A DNA stretch of 64,000 bases from Oceanobacillus sp. Castelsardo (GCF_001659985.1 NZ_LYCS01000014.1:1-64000); one strand, 5' to 3'. Shown: positions 45,776 through 55,843, numbered from the stretch's first letter. Notes: a model not told the origin generated them from the sequence alone. Numbers and translations: made by a program.

Positions 45776-46095
45776 AAAATCACCTTTATTATCACATTTT
45801 TGATGTAAAAATGACCAAGCACCCTATATTTTCAATTGATCTATTATCTGTTAATAACAATTGATAACTTATAACTTACAAAATTGCTTAAGCCAGTTAA
45901 AAATTCATCTGTATAGTCTAAAATATACATTGTTTAACAGATATTTTAAAGAAAAGGGAGTAACGATCAAACAAACTAAGTATCTTACGGATTTAATGCA
46001 AAAATTGTTTCATTAACAAAAGAAAAGAATTAGATTGACATATAAAAAATCAAGTGAGAAAATATAAACCAACCGAACGATAGGTAGGTGGTTTT
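45776..46095. other. intergenic region, lysR / tetR
   Basis: 320 bp of AT-rich sequence between divergent genes. It contains TTGACA (46035-46040) in front of tetR and an imperfect inverted repeat (AAACCAAC...GGTGGTTT, 46066-46094) just before the tetR ATG that could be a TetR operator. No gene or structured RNA was seen. Confidence 0.4.
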
Positions 46096-46683
46096 ATGAG
46101 TGCTGTAAAAATACGCAATATTGCCCTATCCCATTTTGCAAATTATGGCTATGAAGGGGCTTCCCTAAACGAAATCGCCAAAGAGGTGGGCATTAAAAAA
46201 GCAACGATTTATTCTCATTACAAAGGAAAGGACGATTTGTTCTTTAGTGTAGTGAAGTACGTCTTTCATTTAGAAAGAAGAAATATTCTTTTGTATTTCC
46301 AATCATCTGAGCAAAAGCCAATTAAAATCAAATTAGAGGATTTCTTCGGATTCATTGAAGAAAGGTTTAACCAATCTGATTCCGCTAAACTTTTATTAAG
46401 GATATGTTTTTTTCCACCTTGGAATCTACGGTTTGAGCTTTCAAAAATAGTAAACTCATTTCTTGATGGGATGCAACGACTCCTAGTAAAACTTATGAAG
46501 TATCACCAAAAAAACAATGAACTAAATGGTGTAAATATTAATAAAGCAGCCCTAGCTTATATAACCTTGGTCGATGGAGTAATCATTGAACTCCTATTCA
46601 CAGGAAAAAATAAATATTTTGAACGAATAAACGTAACTTTCCCGATTTATTGGCAGGGAATTAAATCAATTAACAAGGAGTAA
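46096..46683 (+). CDS. TetR-family repressor (YvdT-like position)
   Basis: A 195-aa TetR protein. The N-terminal helix-turn-helix is ALSHFANYGYEGASLNEIAKEVGIKKATIYSHYKGKDDLF, residues 10-49, and the C-terminal part is a variable ligand domain. It lies 6 bp upstream of two SMR pump genes, the same layout as B. subtilis yvdT-yvdS-yvdR. It most likely represses the pumps until a ligand binds. Confidence 0.85.
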   Translation: MSAVKIRNIALSHFANYGYEGASLNEIAKEVGIKKATIYSHYKGKDDLFFSVVKYVFHLERRNILLYFQSSEQKPIKIKLEDFFGFIEERFNQSDSAKLLLRICFFPPWNLRFELSKIVNSFLDGMQRLLVKLMKYHQKNNELNGVNINKAALAYITLVDGVIIELLFTGKNKYFERINVTFPIYWQGIKSINKE

Positions 46684-46689
46684 GAATAT

Positions 46690-47031
46690 ATGAACAAATA
46701 TTGGATTTATGTTTTAATAGCTTCCGTTTTTGAAGTGTATTGGGTCGCTGGACTTAAACATTCAGAAGGTATTGTAGAATGGAGTATTACCTTAATAGCA
46801 ATTATCGCCACCTTTGTTCTTTTACCGCTTTCTGCAAACCACCTTCCCATTGGCACTGTTTATGCTGTCTTTGCAGGTCTTGGCGCAGCAGGAACTGTTT
46901 TAGTTGAGATTGTCGTATATGGAGAAGCCTTTAATCTATTAAAAGTTCTACTGGTTGGAACACTTCTAATCGGGGTAATTGGATTAAAGTTAGTATCGGA
47001 CGAACCTTCTGAAAGTAGGGGGAATGCATAA
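46690..47031 (+). CDS. SMR-family efflux subunit (first of pair)
   Basis: A 113-aa protein with four membrane helices. The essential membrane Glu is near residue 15 (ASVFEVYWVAGLKHSEG). LPIGTVYAVFAGLGAAGTVL near residues 54-73 is the SMR signature. A short charged tail (SDEPSESRGNA) is absent from its partner. It probably forms a heterodimer with the next gene product, in opposite membrane orientation. The AAGGAG ribosome binding site lies inside the end of tetR. Confidence 0.88.
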   Translation: MNKYWIYVLIASVFEVYWVAGLKHSEGIVEWSITLIAIIATFVLLPLSANHLPIGTVYAVFAGLGAAGTVLVEIVVYGEAFNLLKVLLVGTLLIGVIGLKLVSDEPSESRGNA

Positions 47032-47342
47032 TGGCTTGGACAGCAATTATTATAGCCGGATTTAGTGAAGTCTTGGGAGTTATTAATATAAAGCGATTGA
47101 CAATGAAAAAGTGGGATGCATTAATTTATATGATTCTTACGTTTGGATTAAGTCTCTATCTGTTATCCTATGCAATGCAAACATTACCGATGGGAACTGT
47201 TTATGCAATTTGGACAGGAATTGGGACAGTAGGGTCTACTATATTGGGAATGATACTATATGGAGAACCTAAAGATTGGAAACGGATATTTTTTATTTCC
47301 TTAATACTCGCTTCCGCTGTTGGTCTTAAACTTATCTCATAG
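47031..47342 (+). CDS. SMR-family efflux subunit (second of pair)
   Basis: A 103-aa four-helix SMR protein with the conserved Glu near residue 13 (AGFSEVLGVINIKR) and LPMGTVYAIWTGIGTVGSTILG near residues 57-78. Its start overlaps the previous stop by one base (TAATG), so the pair is co-translated. Paired SMR proteins of the YvdRS, YkkCD or EbrAB type export cationic drugs or guanidinium-like compounds. No guanidine riboswitch is visible, and TetR control suggests a drug-like ligand. Confidence 0.88.
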   Translation: MAWTAIIIAGFSEVLGVINIKRLTMKKWDALIYMILTFGLSLYLLSYAMQTLPMGTVYAIWTGIGTVGSTILGMILYGEPKDWKRIFFISLILASAVGLKLIS

Positions 47343-47746
47343 TTTTAAAAGTAATGTATAAAAACTTAGCTTGTTAAATGTTATACGACCGACAAGGGAT
47401 AAAAATTATAAAAGGTTGAAGAAAATCTTGGGTATGCCTTATGTTTAGATAAACTCATTAATACATCGGGAAACAGCAACCTTTTTTTAAACCATTAACC
47501 CCCGGATTAGAGGCTAATTTAAATATTATCTGGAAAAAACTTCAGGTATTTTTTCTAATGCCGCAAATCAATTTTTAAATCAGCTTTGAAATAATATTAT
47601 AGTAATCAATCAAAAAGCACGTTACTCCAAATGAGAATAACGTGCTGTTCTTTCGGATAAAACCTTTTTTAACAAAAAACATCCGTTCTTTTGTACTTTC
47701 CTGCTTTCTTGCCAATTCGATATTGACTATTCAATATTAGATGATG
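47343..47746. other. intergenic region after the SMR pair
   Basis: 404 bp without a supportable gene. It contains a hairpin AGCACGTTA (47616-47624) / TAACGTGCT (47638-47646) with a modest T tract, the likely terminator for the tetR-SMR operon and perhaps for hpt from the other side. The rest is AT-rich. Confidence 0.6.
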
Positions 47747-48271
47747 TTACTTTTCAATGACTTCAAAAATATAAGGTGTATTACGGTAGTGATGACCATA
47801 GTTCAGACCATATCCCGCTATAAATCTATCTTCTATGACAAAACCTTTATAATCCACCTCAATATCAACCTGCCTGCGTGATGGTTTATCTAGTAATGTG
47901 CAGGTCTTTAGACTCTTTGGTTTTTTTTCTTTCAGTACATCATATACCGTTTTCATCGAATTTCCTGAATCCAATATATCATCTACAATAAGGACATCAT
48001 ACTCGGAAATATCCATTGAGAAGTCAGAGACCTTTACATTTCCAGTGCTAGTTTTTCCAAACCCATAGCTTGAAGTTTCCATAAATTCAATTCTCACGGG
48101 AACAGTTATGTGTCGAACAAGGTCTGCTGTGAAAACAAAACTCCCTCTTAATAAGGAGATAATAAGGAGATTTTTATCATCGCTTTGGTAGTCGTTTGAA
48201 ATGATTTCGCCTAACTCTCTTACCTTCTTATCAATTTCTTCTTTACGAAACAATATATTTTTTTCCACCAT
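47747..48271 (-). CDS. hpt: hypoxanthine phosphoribosyltransferase family protein
   Basis: A 174-aa purine phosphoribosyltransferase with the PRPP-binding loop DVLIVDDILDSGNSM near residues 90-104 and SLLRGSFVFTADL near residues 39-51. It makes IMP or GMP from hypoxanthine or guanine. In Bacillus the housekeeping hpt lies between tilS and ftsH; this one sits 45 bp after a purine permease gene, so it may be a second, uptake-linked copy. Confidence 0.88.
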   Translation of the reverse strand: MVEKNILFRKEEIDKKVRELGEIISNDYQSDDKNLLIISLLRGSFVFTADLVRHITVPVRIEFMETSSYGFGKTSTGNVKVSDFSMDISEYDVLIVDDILDSGNSMKTVYDVLKEKKPKSLKTCTLLDKPSRRQVDIEVDYKGFVIEDRFIAGYGLNYGHHYRNTPYIFEVIEK

Positions 48272-48316
48272 TTTTCACCATCCTGGTAATTATTTTATTG
48301 TTTTTTTAGTTTTTTA

Positions 48317-49603
48317 TTAAAATACGTACTGAATAACAAAATTGCTGATAAACAGAACAGCAATCATATAAAGCGCAGGATGAATTTCCTTCCCCTTCCC
48401 TGTTAAAAGCTTTATTAGCGGATACAGAATAAAACCAATTGCCATGCCATCTGCAATGCTATACGTTAAGGGAATCAATACAATAATTAAAAGTGCTGGA
48501 AAACTCTCTGTTAAGTCATCCACCCGAATATGAACAATATTTTGCAACATAAGCATCCCAATTAATATCAGAATTGGAGAAACCGCACTAGCAGGGACTA
48601 TTTTAATAACGGGTATAAACAAAAGAGAAATTAAAAACATAAATCCAGTCACAATACTCGTTAACCCTGTTCTTCCCCCCGCTGTTATTCCGGCCGCTGC
48701 TTCCACTGAAGCTACAGTGGGGCTCGTACCAAAGATTCCGGAAGACAGAACGGAAATAGATGTAGCCTGAAGTGATTTCTTGCTACTTTCAGGACGGCTT
48801 AGCATATTGCTATGTCCATGTATCAAGCCAATATTTTCAAATACAATCACCATTGCAAAAGAGATGGAAGTTAACCAGAAAATGATATTTCCTGCTTGTG
48901 ACCATGATATTTGACCAAACACTGTAAGGTACTCATGAAAGTCTGGCATAGAAAGGGAGACTCCCTCAAATGTAGATCCCCCTAGCCAAATTAATAACAT
49001 CGATGTAATTATGATACTTAACAATAGGTTTCCAGGTATATTATTAACAAATAATAAAATGGTAATAATCAAACCAACAAATGTTATGAGCACTGTGGGG
49101 CTACTTAAATCTCCAATTGCAAGTAACGTGTGCTCAGATTTCGTAATTATACCTGCATTTTCAAAACCAATTAAAATCAATAAGATTCCAATCCCAATGG
49201 TAATGGCTTCTTTTAAGGAATTAGGAATAGAGGATGTAATTATCTTAGCCATTGGTGTAAAGGCAATAACAACAAAAATTAATCCTGAAACAAATACCAT
49301 CGCTAGGGCTTCCTGCCAGGTAAATCCTCCAGATTGAACGATTGTATAAGTAAACATCGCATTGAGCCCCATACCTGGAATAAGGAGGAGAGGAGTATTA
49401 CTCCATAAACCGAGAACCAAACAACCAAAAAAACTGGCTAATATCGTGGCAATAATACCTGCTTCCATCGGAATTCCTGCTTCTGCCAAAATCGTCGCAT
49501 TTACAATAATAATATAGGCTACTGTTATATAGGATATAAGACCTACAGAAATCTCTTTTGTAATCGTCGTATCATATTGATTGAATTTGAAAAAACGTTC
49601 CAT
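48317..49603 (-). CDS. AzgA-type purine permease (NCS2/PbuG family)
   Basis: A 428-aa carrier with about twelve to fourteen membrane segments. It has AzgA/PbuG signatures GLISYITVAYIIIVNATILAEAG near residues 21-43, LIPGMGLNAMFTYTIV and GTSPTVASVEAAAGITAGGRTGL near residues 293-315. It imports guanine or hypoxanthine. The second ATG is chosen, with AAGGGG upstream. It is followed by hpt and is divergent from a LysR gene; the trio reads as purine salvage. Confidence 0.9.
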   Translation of the reverse strand: MERFFKFNQYDTTITKEISVGLISYITVAYIIIVNATILAEAGIPMEAGIIATILASFFGCLVLGLWSNTPLLLIPGMGLNAMFTYTIVQSGGFTWQEALAMVFVSGLIFVVIAFTPMAKIITSSIPNSLKEAITIGIGILLILIGFENAGIITKSEHTLLAIGDLSSPTVLITFVGLIITILLFVNNIPGNLLLSIIITSMLLIWLGGSTFEGVSLSMPDFHEYLTVFGQISWSQAGNIIFWLTSISFAMVIVFENIGLIHGHSNMLSRPESSKKSLQATSISVLSSGIFGTSPTVASVEAAAGITAGGRTGLTSIVTGFMFLISLLFIPVIKIVPASAVSPILILIGMLMLQNIVHIRVDDLTESFPALLIIVLIPLTYSIADGMAIGFILYPLIKLLTGKGKEIHPALYMIAVLFISNFVIQYVF

Positions 49604-49727
49604 ATTCATCCCCTTCCTAATTTACCTATCAAATGAATATAAAGGTAATGGTAACATGGACTTATCTATATGGAAAATATATAATTTGAATAAATACTAT
49701 ATTAATTTTAAATACAAGGAGAAATCT

Positions 49728-50588
49728 ATGGACCTTAAACAATTACGATATTTTATAGCCATTGCTGAGGAAAAGAATTTAACAGCCGCGGCGACTCGAT
49801 TACATATGTCTCAGCCACCATTAAGTATTCAGTTGAAACAATTGGAAGAAGAATTGGGAGTTCAATTGTTCGAGCGAAGTGGTAGGAGTATGGAATTAAC
49901 TGATAAAGGTCATGTACTTTACAAAAGAGCATTACATCTTGTTAATAGTGTAGAAGAAATAAAAAGTGAAATACAAGAAACTGAGGAAGGTAAAAAGGGT
50001 ATACTCGCTGTAGGAATCAACACCTTATCTCTTTCAGGAATTTCGGAAGTGCTTCAATCCTTCCACAAAAAGTATCCACTTGTTTCATTAAAAATTGTTC
50101 AAAACGATTCTTTTTATCTAGCAGAAATGGTAAAAACGAGGGCTATCGAAATGGCATTTGTACGTCTTCCACTTGAACATCGTGGTTTGACTTATCATCA
50201 TCTCATGAATGAGCCCTTTTATTTCGTAACAAATAAAAAAACAAACACTATTACATTGGAAGAGATTTCAGATATTCCCCTTATCATTCCAAGTACAGAG
50301 GGCTTGGGCATCTATAGTACGATTCTTGAAGCATTTTCAAGGCAAAACCTTCAATTAAACAAAATGGCGGAGTGCTCTGATATGCACATTTTAATGGAGA
50401 TGGTTAAAGTTGGAATGGGGGCAACAATTGTTCCAAAGTCTGTTGTAGATATATATGGTGACAAATGTCTTTATTCAACACTGATAAATGATGTCAATTT
50501 GGTATCTTCATTAGGAGTTATTTACCTTGAAAAACATTATGTCTCTGCTACTGCTAAGAATTTTTTAGAGCTAGTAAAGAGAGCCTGA
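49728..50588 (+). CDS. LysR-family regulator, divergent from the purine permease
   Basis: A 286-aa LysR protein starting MDLKQLRYFIAIAEEKNLTAAATRLHMSQPPLS, the classic helix-turn-helix region, with GVQLFERSGRSMELTDKG following. The start at 49728 has AAGGAG 7 bases before it; a 49-codon upstream extension is rejected. Divergence from the permease suggests it controls the permease and hpt. I see no purine riboswitch in the 124-bp gap. Confidence 0.85.
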   Translation: MDLKQLRYFIAIAEEKNLTAAATRLHMSQPPLSIQLKQLEEELGVQLFERSGRSMELTDKGHVLYKRALHLVNSVEEIKSEIQETEEGKKGILAVGINTLSLSGISEVLQSFHKKYPLVSLKIVQNDSFYLAEMVKTRAIEMAFVRLPLEHRGLTYHHLMNEPFYFVTNKKTNTITLEEISDIPLIIPSTEGLGIYSTILEAFSRQNLQLNKMAECSDMHILMEMVKVGMGATIVPKSVVDIYGDKCLYSTLINDVNLVSSLGVIYLEKHYVSATAKNFLELVKRA

Positions 50589-50910
50589 AGACTATAATAA
50601 AAATATGATTAGATCTACCCAAAATTGTATTCCATTCCGGTAAGAAAACCTCGAAACATATCGCAAAGGCTACACAAAATAAAAGAACTGAACCTAATAC
50701 CTAGATTCAGTTCTAATCTACTTTAACAATTAAAGTAGATTAATCACTATCGTTTTACATCGTCTTTAACCAATAACCCTCAATGGTCTACTGTAATAAT
50801 AGCCTTTGTAGCTATCACTGTTTTTTATTATATTAGTAGACAATATCAAAACCCCTAATTAATGATTGTCCCTCTATTCCCTTTCGAACACTTGTGTACT
50901 CCTTACTCCA
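50589..50910. other. intergenic region with two hairpins
   Basis: 322 bp without a gene. Two inverted repeats follow each other: AGAACTGAA (50684-50692) / TTCAGTTCT (50706-50714) and AATCTACTTTA (50715-50725) / TAAAGTAGATT (50731-50741). The first is the likely lysR terminator. The rest is featureless. Confidence 0.6.
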
Positions 50911-51858
50911 TTATTCGTTCTCTTCAATAGGAGTGAGCTTTGCCTCGATTTCTGCTCGCCTTTCTTCCAAAAATGGTGGCAAATCAAGTTTTTCTCCTAA
51001 ATGTTCCACATCTCCATCAACAGTAAATCCTGGTCCATCCGTTGCAATTTCAAAAAGAATACCGTTTGACTCACGGAAATATAGGCTCTTAAAGTAGAAA
51101 CGGTCTACAATCCCTGATGAATGGAAGCCCCTTTGTTTCACTTGTTCATCCCAAAACTGGAGCTCATCGTCGTTTTTCACACGAATTGCTAAATGATGGA
51201 TACTACCACGACCTGGTTTTTCGGAAGGACCATCCATATATTTCACAATAATTTCTCCAAAAACTTCTCCTTCGACTGACTGGAAAACCGCTTCTCTTTC
51301 ACTTCTACTAACTTCTGTATAGCCAAACATATCTGTAAGGGTGCTCGCCATTTTATCAAGTCTCCGTACCGTCATTTCCACAGAACCCATTCCTTGAATC
51401 TGATGCTCTTCTGGAACGTCAGACTTTTCCCAAGTTTCCCAATGCTTCACTTTTTCTCCGTTTGAAACGAGTAGCACCAAACGAAGTCCATCAGGATCCT
51501 CAAATTTCAAAGCAGGGCGATTGGCATACATTGTGATTTCACCATGAGCTACACGGTTCTTCTCAAATCTAGCTTTCCAATAATATAGACTGTCTTTCGA
51601 TGGAACGAGTAATCCAATTCTAGTAATTGCATTTGTCCCGGGATATGTATTTCCTACTAAAGGAATTTCAAAAAATGTTAGTTCAGTACCCGGGCTACCT
51701 GTTTTATCTCCATAAAATAAGTGATACATCGATGGATCATCTTGGTTCACTGTCACTTTCACACGACGCAAACCAAGCACTTGTTTGTAAAAGTAATTAT
51801 TTTGACTTGCGTTCTTTGTAATCATAGAAATGTGATGATGTCCTGGAATTTTATACAT
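50911..51858 (-). CDS. ring-cleaving dioxygenase, MhqO/MhqA-like (VOC family)
   Basis: A 315-aa extradiol-type dioxygenase with two VOC halves. The metal-binding His motifs are visible in KIPGHHHISMITKN near residues 3-16 and SIHHLAIRVKN near residue 215, with Glu late in the second half (NGILFEIATDGPGF). It resembles Bacillus MhqO/MhqA, induced by hydroquinones. The ATG at 51858 follows AGGAGG by 8 bases. A 19-bp site matching those at the MarR/monooxygenase locus lies upstream. Confidence 0.85.
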   Translation of the reverse strand: MYKIPGHHHISMITKNASQNNYFYKQVLGLRRVKVTVNQDDPSMYHLFYGDKTGSPGTELTFFEIPLVGNTYPGTNAITRIGLLVPSKDSLYYWKARFEKNRVAHGEITMYANRPALKFEDPDGLRLVLLVSNGEKVKHWETWEKSDVPEEHQIQGMGSVEMTVRRLDKMASTLTDMFGYTEVSRSEREAVFQSVEGEVFGEIIVKYMDGPSEKPGRGSIHHLAIRVKNDDELQFWDEQVKQRGFHSSGIVDRFYFKSLYFRESNGILFEIATDGPGFTVDGDVEHLGEKLDLPPFLEERRAEIEAKLTPIEENE

Positions 51859-51881
51859 CAATAATTCCTCCTCTTTTTCAA

Positions 51882-51900
51882 TTTACTAATCAAGTGATAA
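51882..51900. promoter_or_regulatory. candidate MarR operator before the dioxygenase
   Basis: TTTACTAATCAAGTGATAA, 24 bp upstream of the dioxygenase ATG. It is 16/19 identical to the site before the monooxygenase operon at 39258. Confidence 0.55.
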
Positions 51901-51912
51901 TCGAAAACTTTG

Positions 51913-52206
51913 TTAATTTAATTTCTTAATCAAAGACAATAAACTCCCTGACATTCCATGGATATTCTTCGTTGTACTATTAATTTCTTCTGTCACAGCA
52001 GCCTGTGATTGAATTTTATCACTCATAGTATTAATACTTGTAACAATGTTTCGTACAGATGAATTAATATCCTCTAAAATTTTTTCAACCTTTTCTATCG
52101 CTTTAGATGTATTTAAGGATAATTTTTGAACTTCCGAAGCAACCACACTAAAACCCTTTCCTTGTTCACCTGCACGAGCTGCTTCTATAGATGCGTTTAA
52201 TTTCAA
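51913..52206 (-). pseudogene. methyl-accepting chemotaxis protein, C-terminal remnant
   Basis: 97 codons encoding KLNASIEAARAGEQGKGFSVVASEVQKLS, the hairpin-tip signalling region, then the descending helix of the cytoplasmic domain. Everything upstream (ligand domain, membrane helices, HAMP) is missing, and no ribosome binding site precedes the frame. It is therefore a truncated remnant; the frame's first Met is internal to the ancestral gene. Confidence 0.8.
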
Positions 52207-52534
52207 GTCAATTTATTACGAATTAGAGATAATTACTAAAAAAATTATAATCCTTTCAGATATCTTTAATTAAATATAATTTTACAACCAATTCCTTCTG
52301 GTTGTCAAACTAATAATATTATTCAAGGAATCTTTCCATGTTAACTTTTTTATAGCCATAATCATATTGGATTCACTTGTAGGATTTTATCACACATTAT
52401 CCTCCCTTTTAATAGCTTCAACCGCCTCAGTCGTATGCCTTTTCACTGTCAAATTGAAGGTTTATTAGAAATTAAGAAAAACACCGATTCTTTTAATCTT
52501 ATAAATAGAATCAGTGTTTCTTTTTCTTTAATTA
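52207..52534. other. intergenic region with DUF2200 terminator
   Basis: 328 bp. The right end holds the hairpin AAACACCGATTC / GAATCAGTGTTT (about 52479-52518), which on the minus strand runs into a T-rich tract and should end the DUF2200 transcript. No upstream part of the chemoreceptor could be recognised here. Confidence 0.6.
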
Positions 52535-52885
52535 TTATTTCCGCAATATCTTTTCCATCGTCTTTCCCTTAGCCAACTCATCGATTAGCTTATCCAAATA
52601 GCGAATTTCCTGCATCGTAGGCTCTTCGATATCTTCCACTCGGACACCGCAGATCACACCTTTGATTAAAGACCGCGAAGGATTCAGTTGGGGAGCTTCC
52701 GCAAAGAAAGTCTCAAAGTCTGTCTGTTTTTCCAGTTGCGCTTCGAACTCTTCCTGGCTATATCCTGTCAACCAACGGATGATTTCATTGACTTCTGTTT
52801 TCGTACGCCCTTTTTTCTCCGCCTTCGCAACATAATGAGGATAGACACTTGCAAAACTCATGGTATATATCCGATGTTTGCTCAT
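52535..52885 (-). CDS. DUF2200 family protein
   Basis: A 116-aa protein of the DUF2200 family with conserved blocks [36 protein letters not shown] near residues 6-41 and [27 protein letters not shown] near residues 78-104. Function is unknown. The inner ATG at 52885 is preferred because the upstream AAAGGAA abuts the first ATG. It is monocistronic between lutC and a terminator. Confidence 0.85.
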   Translation of the reverse strand: MSKHRIYTMSFASVYPHYVAKAEKKGRTKTEVNEIIRWLTGYSQEEFEAQLEKQTDFETFFAEAPQLNPSRSLIKGVICGVRVEDIEEPTMQEIRYLDKLIDELAKGKTMEKILRK

Positions 52886-52987
52886 AATATGTTTCATTCC
52901 TTTCGTTGTGCTCGAGGCACAAAAACACCCTTTTGGACAATTTTATCCGAGGGAGTAAAGCTTCGCAACCACCATCTACTTACGATT

Positions 52988-53689
52988 TTAATCAACTAAA
53001 ATGTAGGTTGCTTTGATCGGCCCATGTACTCCAACAATTAAATTCATTTCGATATCTGCGCTATTACTTGGGCCAGAAATAAAGCTTACATAGGATGCAA
53101 CCTCTTCCCCCTTCATGGTGGCCTCATGAATTTGGTTAGCTGCTTGTGTCATGCGTGGTACAAGCGTACTTTTTGGAATAATGGCTATATACGTTTTGGG
53201 TAATAAACTAATCGAGCGACCATTGTTTTTATTATTAAATAATGTCACCGTAGCTGATTCAGCTAATGTAATATCACTAAATGTAATTCCTACATCTGCT
53301 TGTTCCGCAATGACCTGGTTTCCTTTTCCTAATCTGGGATCCCAAATATGGACATTTAAATCTCTATCTAAATCTTTATACAAACCGCTTAATCCATATT
53401 CTTCGTTACGAGAATCATTGGATACAATCATCGACTTTCCATTATAGTTCCTGATTGTTTCCTCTAGAAGTTTTGGCAAACCTTTCCGATCTGTGTGGAT
53501 AAAATCGGTATGGATAGCTTCACATTGTTTTTCTAAAACTTCAACCAATTCATCTTGTGTTATCCCCTTCAATACGTCATATTGTGGATAAACACTCCAG
53601 TCTGGTCGACTTACCCCCTGGGTTCGGCGAGGCCTATGAAGTCTGCCGGCTAGGTTATTTAAGAAGGATTCTCTATTTTGAATGCTCAT
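52988..53689 (-). CDS. lutC: lactate utilization protein C
   Basis: A 233-aa LUD-domain protein, close to B. subtilis LutC in length. The shared LUD pattern [21 protein letters not shown] near residues 133-153 and the final [19 protein letters not shown] are present. It works with LutA and LutB in oxidising L-lactate to pyruvate. The start at 53689 follows AAGGGAGAG; it overlaps the end of lutB by 17 bp. Confidence 0.92.
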   Translation of the reverse strand: MSIQNRESFLNNLAGRLHRPRRTQGVSRPDWSVYPQYDVLKGITQDELVEVLEKQCEAIHTDFIHTDRKGLPKLLEETIRNYNGKSMIVSNDSRNEEYGLSGLYKDLDRDLNVHIWDPRLGKGNQVIAEQADVGITFSDITLAESATVTLFNNKNNGRSISLLPKTYIAIIPKSTLVPRMTQAANQIHEATMKGEEVASYVSFISGPSNSADIEMNLIVGVHGPIKATYILVD

Positions 53690-55109
53690 GTGAGTCACTC
53701 TCCCTTTCTTTAAACCAAGCGCGAAACGACTTTTTACTTGGAGCGGGAAAATCACGTACATCCGTCCATCCTTTTAGAGGTCCCGGCCCATTTTCAATCC
53801 TATCCTTATCTTTGATCCACGGGGTTAAAGCAGGCCTTGCTAATTTCGTACTTATTTTATAAGCGGCCGGACTGGATGACCACTTGGCAAACCCATTCAT
53901 TAAAATTTTCTCTGACATTGGTGCTTTATTTTCTCTTTCCACAAGAATTTGTCGGTGGCGGATAAGCATTTCATGTAACGGGATTTTAACCGGACACGCT
54001 TCTGTACATGCACCACATAAAGTGGATGCATAAGGAAGTTCTTGATGATCATCATATCCATCCAATAACGGCGTAATGACCGCTCCAATTGGTCCCGGAT
54101 AAATGGAATTGTACGCGTGTCCTCCAACATGTCGGTATACGGGACAAACATTGATACAGGATGCACAACGTATACAATGAAGGGCAGCTTGAAATTCTGT
54201 TCCTAAAATTTTCGAACGCCCATTATCCACAATGACAAGATGATAATCATCCGGGCCATCTATTTCATCCTCTAAACGTGCCCCCCCGTAAGCGGTAATA
54301 TAACTGGTTAGCTTTTGTCCGACAGCCGATCTCGTCAATAAACTAACAAGCACTTCCATTTCCTCCCACGTAGGCACAATCCGTTCCATCCCCATCACCG
54401 TAACAACTGTATCTGGAAGGGTCGTTACCATTTCTGCATTTCCTTCGTTCGTCACTAACGTAATGGCTCCTGATTCGGCGATTGCAAAGTTACATCCTGT
54501 AATACCAACATCCGCTGCCAGGAAATCTTTTCGTAATTCTTTTCTGGCGAAAGCAGCAAGTTCTTCTGGGTCATCGGATTGATCATAGCCTCTTTTTTTA
54601 GTAAATGTTTCACGGATTTGCTTCTTGTTCTTATGTAGAGCAGGTGTAACGATATGGGACGGGGCTTCCTCATCCAACTGCAAAATCCATTCCCCAAGAT
54701 CTGACTCGACCACCTCCACCCCTAAATCTTTGATTGCATCATTTAAACCAATTTCTTCCGTTACCATTGACTTCGCTTTCACTACCTTTTTGGCGTTTTT
54801 CTTTTTAACGACATTCTGAATATAATGGTTCGCATCCTCAGCAGTTTCCGCGAAATAGACATTTCCCCCTTTCTCAGAAACGGCATCACTCAATTGCTGT
54901 AGATAGAAATCAATATTTTCCAATGTATGTGTTCGAATTTCTTCTCCTAATTGTCGCCAGTCCTCCCAGTTTCCAAGTTCCTCTGCACGCGTCAGTCTCC
55001 CAGCTCTAAATCTCCCTTGTGCGGAAGAAACGGCTTCACGCATGAAGTCATTCTCAATCCCTTTTGTTATACGTTCTTTATAAGGAGCCTCCCCAATTTT
55101 CACGCTCAT
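53673..55109 (-). CDS. lutB: lactate utilization protein B (iron-sulfur)
   Basis: A 478-aa protein (B. subtilis LutB is 479 aa) with a LUD domain followed by two 4Fe-4S motifs, [14 protein letters not shown] near residue 308 and [14 protein letters not shown] near residue 358. It is the electron-transfer subunit of the LutABC lactate oxidase system. The ATG at 55109 follows GGAGGGG. It is 17 bp after lutA, and its end overlaps lutC. Confidence 0.93.
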   Translation of the reverse strand: MSVKIGEAPYKERITKGIENDFMREAVSSAQGRFRAGRLTRAEELGNWEDWRQLGEEIRTHTLENIDFYLQQLSDAVSEKGGNVYFAETAEDANHYIQNVVKKKNAKKVVKAKSMVTEEIGLNDAIKDLGVEVVESDLGEWILQLDEEAPSHIVTPALHKNKKQIRETFTKKRGYDQSDDPEELAAFARKELRKDFLAADVGITGCNFAIAESGAITLVTNEGNAEMVTTLPDTVVTVMGMERIVPTWEEMEVLVSLLTRSAVGQKLTSYITAYGGARLEDEIDGPDDYHLVIVDNGRSKILGTEFQAALHCIRCASCINVCPVYRHVGGHAYNSIYPGPIGAVITPLLDGYDDHQELPYASTLCGACTEACPVKIPLHEMLIRHRQILVERENKAPMSEKILMNGFAKWSSSPAAYKISTKLARPALTPWIKDKDRIENGPGPLKGWTDVRDFPAPSKKSFRAWFKERESDSHEHSK

Positions 55110-55126
55110 GTAAACCCCTCCATCCA

Positions 55127-55843
55127 TTAGTGTGTATTTAATATTTCTGTAATATGGACAACTTCCACTTGTTTCCCTTCCCTACGCATTCTCCCACCAA
55201 TATTCATGAGACATCCCATGTCACCACCGACCAAGTAGTCCGCTCCCGTCTCGGATACATGCCTCGACTTTTCCTTTACCATTTCACGAGAGATGTCAGC
55301 ATTTTTCACCGCGAATGTTCCACCAAAGCCACAGCAATCCTCCGCAACAGGAAGCTCAATTAATTCTACTCCCTTCACATGCTGTAGCAGTGTTCTAGGT
55401 TGATCTTTCACCCCAAGAATTCTCGTCATATGGCATGATGGGTGATAGGTTACTCTTCCTTTAAATGTCGAACCAACATCTGTGATACCAAGAACATCCA
55501 CAAGAAATTGCGTGATTTCATAGGATTTATCGGCAAGGTCCTTGGCAGCCTCTTCCCACTCCGAATCCCCCGCAAATATTTTGGGATATTCCTTTAACAT
55601 TCCAACACACGATCCAGACGGGCCCACAACATATTCTGAATCTCTGAAACTCCGCATCATCTGTTTCATAGATTGTTTCGCTTCTTTTAAATAACCACTA
55701 TTAAAAGCGGGTTGGCCGCAACAAGTCTGGGATGCAGGAAAGTCCACCTCACAGCCAGCTCGTTCCAAAATCTCTACCGTATTTTTCCCCACATCTGTAA
55801 AAAACATATCACTTAAACACGTAATAAATAAGGATACTTTCAA
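55127..55843 (-). CDS. lutA: lactate utilization protein A (CCG domains)
   Basis: A 238-aa protein with two cysteine-rich CCG domains: [20 protein letters not shown] near residue 30 and [19 protein letters not shown] near residue 153. These bind an unusual iron-sulfur cluster. Its length equals B. subtilis LutA when translation starts at the TTG at 55843, which has GAGGTG 6-7 bases upstream. It is the first of lutABC, 40 bp after lutR. Confidence 0.93.
   Translation of the reverse strand: MKVSLFITCLSDMFFTDVGKNTVEILERAGCEVDFPASQTCCGQPAFNSGYLKEAKQSMKQMMRSFRDSEYVVGPSGSCVGMLKEYPKIFAGDSEWEEAAKDLADKSYEITQFLVDVLGITDVGSTFKGRVTYHPSCHMTRILGVKDQPRTLLQHVKGVELIELPVAEDCCGFGGTFAVKNADISREMVKEKSRHVSETGADYLVGGDMGCLMNIGGRMRREGKQVEVVHITEILNTH

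Noticed and set aside
49604-49727. Purine riboswitch before the AzgA-type permease
   Set aside because: The gap is only 124 bp, and no three-way junction with the conserved loop pairs was recognisable on either strand.
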